DNA of 64,000 bases from Chryseobacterium vrystaatense (GTDB lineage: Bacteria; Bacteroidota; Bacteroidia; Flavobacteriales; Weeksellaceae): positions 371,674 to 435,673 of the forward strand of contig NZ_JPRI01000004.1 of assembly GCF_000737765.1 (NCBI RefSeq), in the 5' to 3' direction. This document shows, piece after piece, positions 62,067-64,000 of the stretch. The position numbers and the translations under genes are program-made. The notes under the pieces are model-generated. The model was not told the origin of the DNA, did not search any database, and saw nothing but the letters and a program-made list of their open reading frames with translations. Every line of letters starts with the position of its first letter. Position 1 is the first letter of the stretch.

Positions 62067-63545
62067 ATGAGCAGGACGAGAATTATTAAAGGTAAACTTA
62101 CCGAAATAACGGAAGATGACTACAATATGTATTCTATATCTGACATTATATGCAGGTCGAAAGGTGAAATCCAAGAAAAGGGCATTAAAAAAGGAATACG
62201 CTTCGGAATGCCCCGATATGCCAAAGGTTTGGAACTCCCAGCGAAATGTGTAGTCCATTTCAGACCCAAAGACAACTGGAAAGGAGAAGATTATGGCTTT
62301 GACTGGATGAGGCTTGGAGAAACGGAGGCCTTTGGAGACACCTATTACGAAGAAATTATTGCAGAACAATACAAAGACGCCTCTTTTAAAACACTGGAAA
62401 ATGATCTCAATGAATATGATGGTTTTTTCAAAACATCATCGGTGATGTTCGCAAAACTAAGAAACGAATATGGCGTATACAGCATCCCCTGGAAGAAAAA
62501 ATCTGATGGCAGTGCGGAAGATTATTTTTGTTCCTGGCTTTCTGTATACCCTTCTTTTATAAAGGATACGGCAGGAAATCTTGTGCCATCAGGTTTTGGT
62601 AATACCACAGCCTTATTAAGCCTTATCGTAGAAGCAGATGAAGAACCTGAAACACTAAGGTTTAAAGAAAATCCACACTTTAAGATCGATCCGATGGAGA
62701 TCACGGTAAAATCTAAAGGAAAACATGACCTTAAAGACTATGTCACCATAGAATGTCTGGAAGAGTTCTCTACGGATCAGGTTATAGAAGTATATGCCAT
62801 ATCTAAAGATATGGAGGGTAAAGAAACTGAACACTTAGCCGGTAAACTGAAGGTCTGGGCCAATGATTCTTCCAAAAGAAAGAATGCGAAAGTGCTATTG
62901 GTCGAAGTAAAAACCCCTATCATTTCAAGAAGCTCAAATATAGGATCTTCCATCGGGCAAAAAGAACTATTTGAAAAATATCTGAAACAGGCATTGATAG
63001 AGGTTGAAGTTGAAACCTATTCTTTAGACTTGTCAACCGATGTAAACCTGCAGTCCGGAGGAAAATATGTTGATGGCACTACGATATTGGCATATTATGA
63101 GGCTGTAGATACGATCCCAACTGAGCATGCAACGGACTATATGAACCTGGTATTTTATCTTAACAGAAAACTTCAGGAGGATTTAAAAAGTAAAAAAGAA
63201 AATGAATACAAATACAATAAATATTTCATTGCTTTTTATATGGGTGAGAACGGAGGAAAAAAAAATAAAATGAATATTTACAAAAGCCTTAACGGTTACG
63301 CTCTTGCTGATTTTGTAGTCCTCTTTGCTAAAAAGAATGATGAAACTGCAAGTCATGAATTTCTTCATACCAAAGGAGTTCCTCATAGCTTCACGAATAG
63401 CGTTGCAGACCTTAATGCGGCGTATACTTATATTTATGCAAAAACTGAAAATATCATGGACTATTCTCATCATTTAGGAAAACAAAGGTACAGTCTTTGG
63501 AAGTGGCAATGGAAAACAGCAAACTCTAAAATAACAAGCTTATGA
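62067..63545 (+). CDS. Putative T6SS effector with C-terminal metzincin protease domain
   Basis: A 492-residue protein 10 bases after vgrG. The C-terminus has a complete metzincin zinc site HEFLHTKGVPH (430-440) and a Met-turn NIMDYS with Met464, so zinc protease activity is expected. Residues 1-90 (RIIKGKLTEITEDDYNMYSI, then VVHFRPKDNWKGEDYGFDW) look like a separate delivery or loading module. Position behind VgrG and ahead of a small lipoprotein fits an effector-immunity pair. The internal start at 62067 avoids overlap with vgrG. Confidence 0.8.
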   Translation: MSRTRIIKGKLTEITEDDYNMYSISDIICRSKGEIQEKGIKKGIRFGMPRYAKGLELPAKCVVHFRPKDNWKGEDYGFDWMRLGETEAFGDTYYEEIIAEQYKDASFKTLENDLNEYDGFFKTSSVMFAKLRNEYGVYSIPWKKKSDGSAEDYFCSWLSVYPSFIKDTAGNLVPSGFGNTTALLSLIVEADEEPETLRFKENPHFKIDPMEITVKSKGKHDLKDYVTIECLEEFSTDQVIEVYAISKDMEGKETEHLAGKLKVWANDSSKRKNAKVLLVEVKTPIISRSSNIGSSIGQKELFEKYLKQALIEVEVETYSLDLSTDVNLQSGGKYVDGTTILAYYEAVDTIPTEHATDYMNLVFYLNRKLQEDLKSKKENEYKYNKYFIAFYMGENGGKKNKMNIYKSLNGYALADFVVLFAKKNDETASHEFLHTKGVPHSFTNSVADLNAAYTYIYAKTENIMDYSHHLGKQRYSLWKWQWKTANSKITSL

Positions 63546-63859
63546 AAAAATATATTTTACTGTTATTACTAGTTAATATCTCCTGCAAAGCACAAAACAA
63601 ACATTTTATGATACCTGAAATAGATAATAAATTTGAAAAATTTGATTCTGTGAAATTTAATGAATCAAAAAAGGAAAACCCTAATGTTTTAAGAGAGTTT
63701 TTGTATAATGGGACATATATAGAAAAAGATCAGGGTACTTATGGGAAAGGCTATTTAGCGACTTCACCAAACTCTTACTATACAATAACAAAAATATACT
63801 ATCCTAATGGAAATATAAAAAGCAAAGGAATGGATATGCAAATAAAATTTCCAGTATAA
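63542..63859 (+). CDS. Lipoprotein, likely immunity protein, 3' end truncated by an IS
   Basis: A 105-residue product starting in the ATGA overlap with the effector stop. It has a signal and lipobox-like ISC (Cys15, followed by KAQ) and a MORN/YwqK-like turn YYPNGNIKSKG near the end. Such antitoxin-like proteins normally continue with more of these repeats, but here the frame stops two bases before the transposase stop codon on the opposite strand. The last residues are thus probably IS-derived, and the gene is broken. Start is secure. Confidence 0.72.
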   Translation: MKKYILLLLLVNISCKAQNKHFMIPEIDNKFEKFDSVKFNESKKENPNVLREFLYNGTYIEKDQGTYGKGYLATSPNSYYTITKIYYPNGNIKSKGMDMQIKFPV

Positions 63860-63860
63860 G

Positions 63861-64000
63861 TTAAGCTACATTTTGATAAATTTCGTTTTGATTATTAAAT
63901 TCTTCTATTGTTTTGTAATTTAGGGTACTGTGACGTCTTTTTTTATTGTACCAGATTTCAATGTATTCAAATATTTCCATTCCCATTTTTTCTTTTGTTA
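63861..64000 (-). mobile_element. IS3-family transposase, C-terminal end, runs off the window
   Basis: Reading the minus strand, 45 codons end in TAA at 63861-63863. The protein contains EYIEIWYNKKRRHSTLNYK and TIEEFNNQ, the typical C-terminus of IS3-family (IS150/IS2-type) OrfB integrases after the DDE catalytic domain, which lies beyond the window. The terminal inverted repeat should fall between the transposase stop and the end of the lipoprotein coding sequence, about 63825-63860, but I could not fix it. Confidence 0.85.

Noticed and set aside
1..64000. CRISPR arrays, tRNA or rRNA genes, prophage
   Set aside because: No regularly spaced repeats, cloverleaf with CCA-type acceptor or phage structural genes were recognised. 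VgrG resembles a phage spike but its neighbours fit type VI secretion.

Overview
The window is a 64 kb chromosomal segment from a low-GC member of the Bacteroidota, most likely a Chryseobacterium-like flavobacterium (Weeksellaceae). The evidence is: promoters of the Bacteroidota type (TTG, 18-21 bases, TAnnTTTG) in front of many genes; a type IX secretion sorting domain; an atp operon in the Bacteroidota arrangement with a long, secreted-looking AtpB N-terminus; and a VgrG of the kind found in Bacteroidota type VI systems. The genus is an inference from gene style; no rRNA or tRNA gene was seen to confirm it.

Layout. 1-2.3 kb: minus-strand ATP synthase Fo genes (membrane protein, atpB, atpE, partial atpF). 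2.5-3.8 kb: ffh. 3.9-7.1 kb: four minus-strand outer-membrane beta-barrel genes, three of them closed by clear terminators. 7.2-13.2 kb: phoH, a SAM-hydrolase family gene, an orphan 2-oxoacid dehydrogenase E2, small membrane proteins and a ClC chloride transporter. 13.5-14.8 kb: rpsF, rpsR, rplI. 15-21.6 kb: an AraC regulator divergent from a tripartite efflux operon (TolC, HlyD/EmrA type, MFS) and an aldehyde dehydrogenase. 21.6-25.7 kb: thioredoxin-like lipid-envelope and glycosyltransferase genes, an exonuclease and a T9SS cargo protein. 25.7-31.4 kb: apaG, sucB, sucA and a SRPBCC membrane protein.

31.6-52.6 kb is the most interesting stretch. It carries a glycogen operon (glgB, glgA, a lipoprotein, glgC), a divergent esterase with a glycogen-binding-like N-domain plus an M17 aminopeptidase, a five-gene amide-bond-forming operon (two ATP-grasp ligases, an esterase, a GCS2 carboxylate-amine ligase, a class I glutamine amidotransferase), a further ATP-grasp-like protein paired with a CTP-synthase-like amidotransferase lacking two catalytic residues, a MepB-family gene, and then cyanophycin synthetase, cyanophycinase and isoaspartyl peptidase. 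Carbon storage, nitrogen storage and an uncharacterised peptide or amide pathway therefore sit side by side. The last has no assigned product and is the best candidate for an undescribed system.

52.6-60 kb: a YtxH-type small protein behind a sigma-54-like site, three PH/SHOCT-domain proteins with a GNAT gene, an immunity-like orphan, hisS, an HRDC protein and ssb. 60.1-64 kb: a type VI module consisting of VgrG, a large protein ending in a complete metzincin protease motif, and a short lipoprotein that looks like the immunity partner cut off by an IS3-family element running off the window.

Many gene starts were moved from an upstream TTG to an internal ATG because the TTG is the TTTG of a TAnnTTTG promoter box. 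Several of these genes appear to be transcribed with almost no leader.
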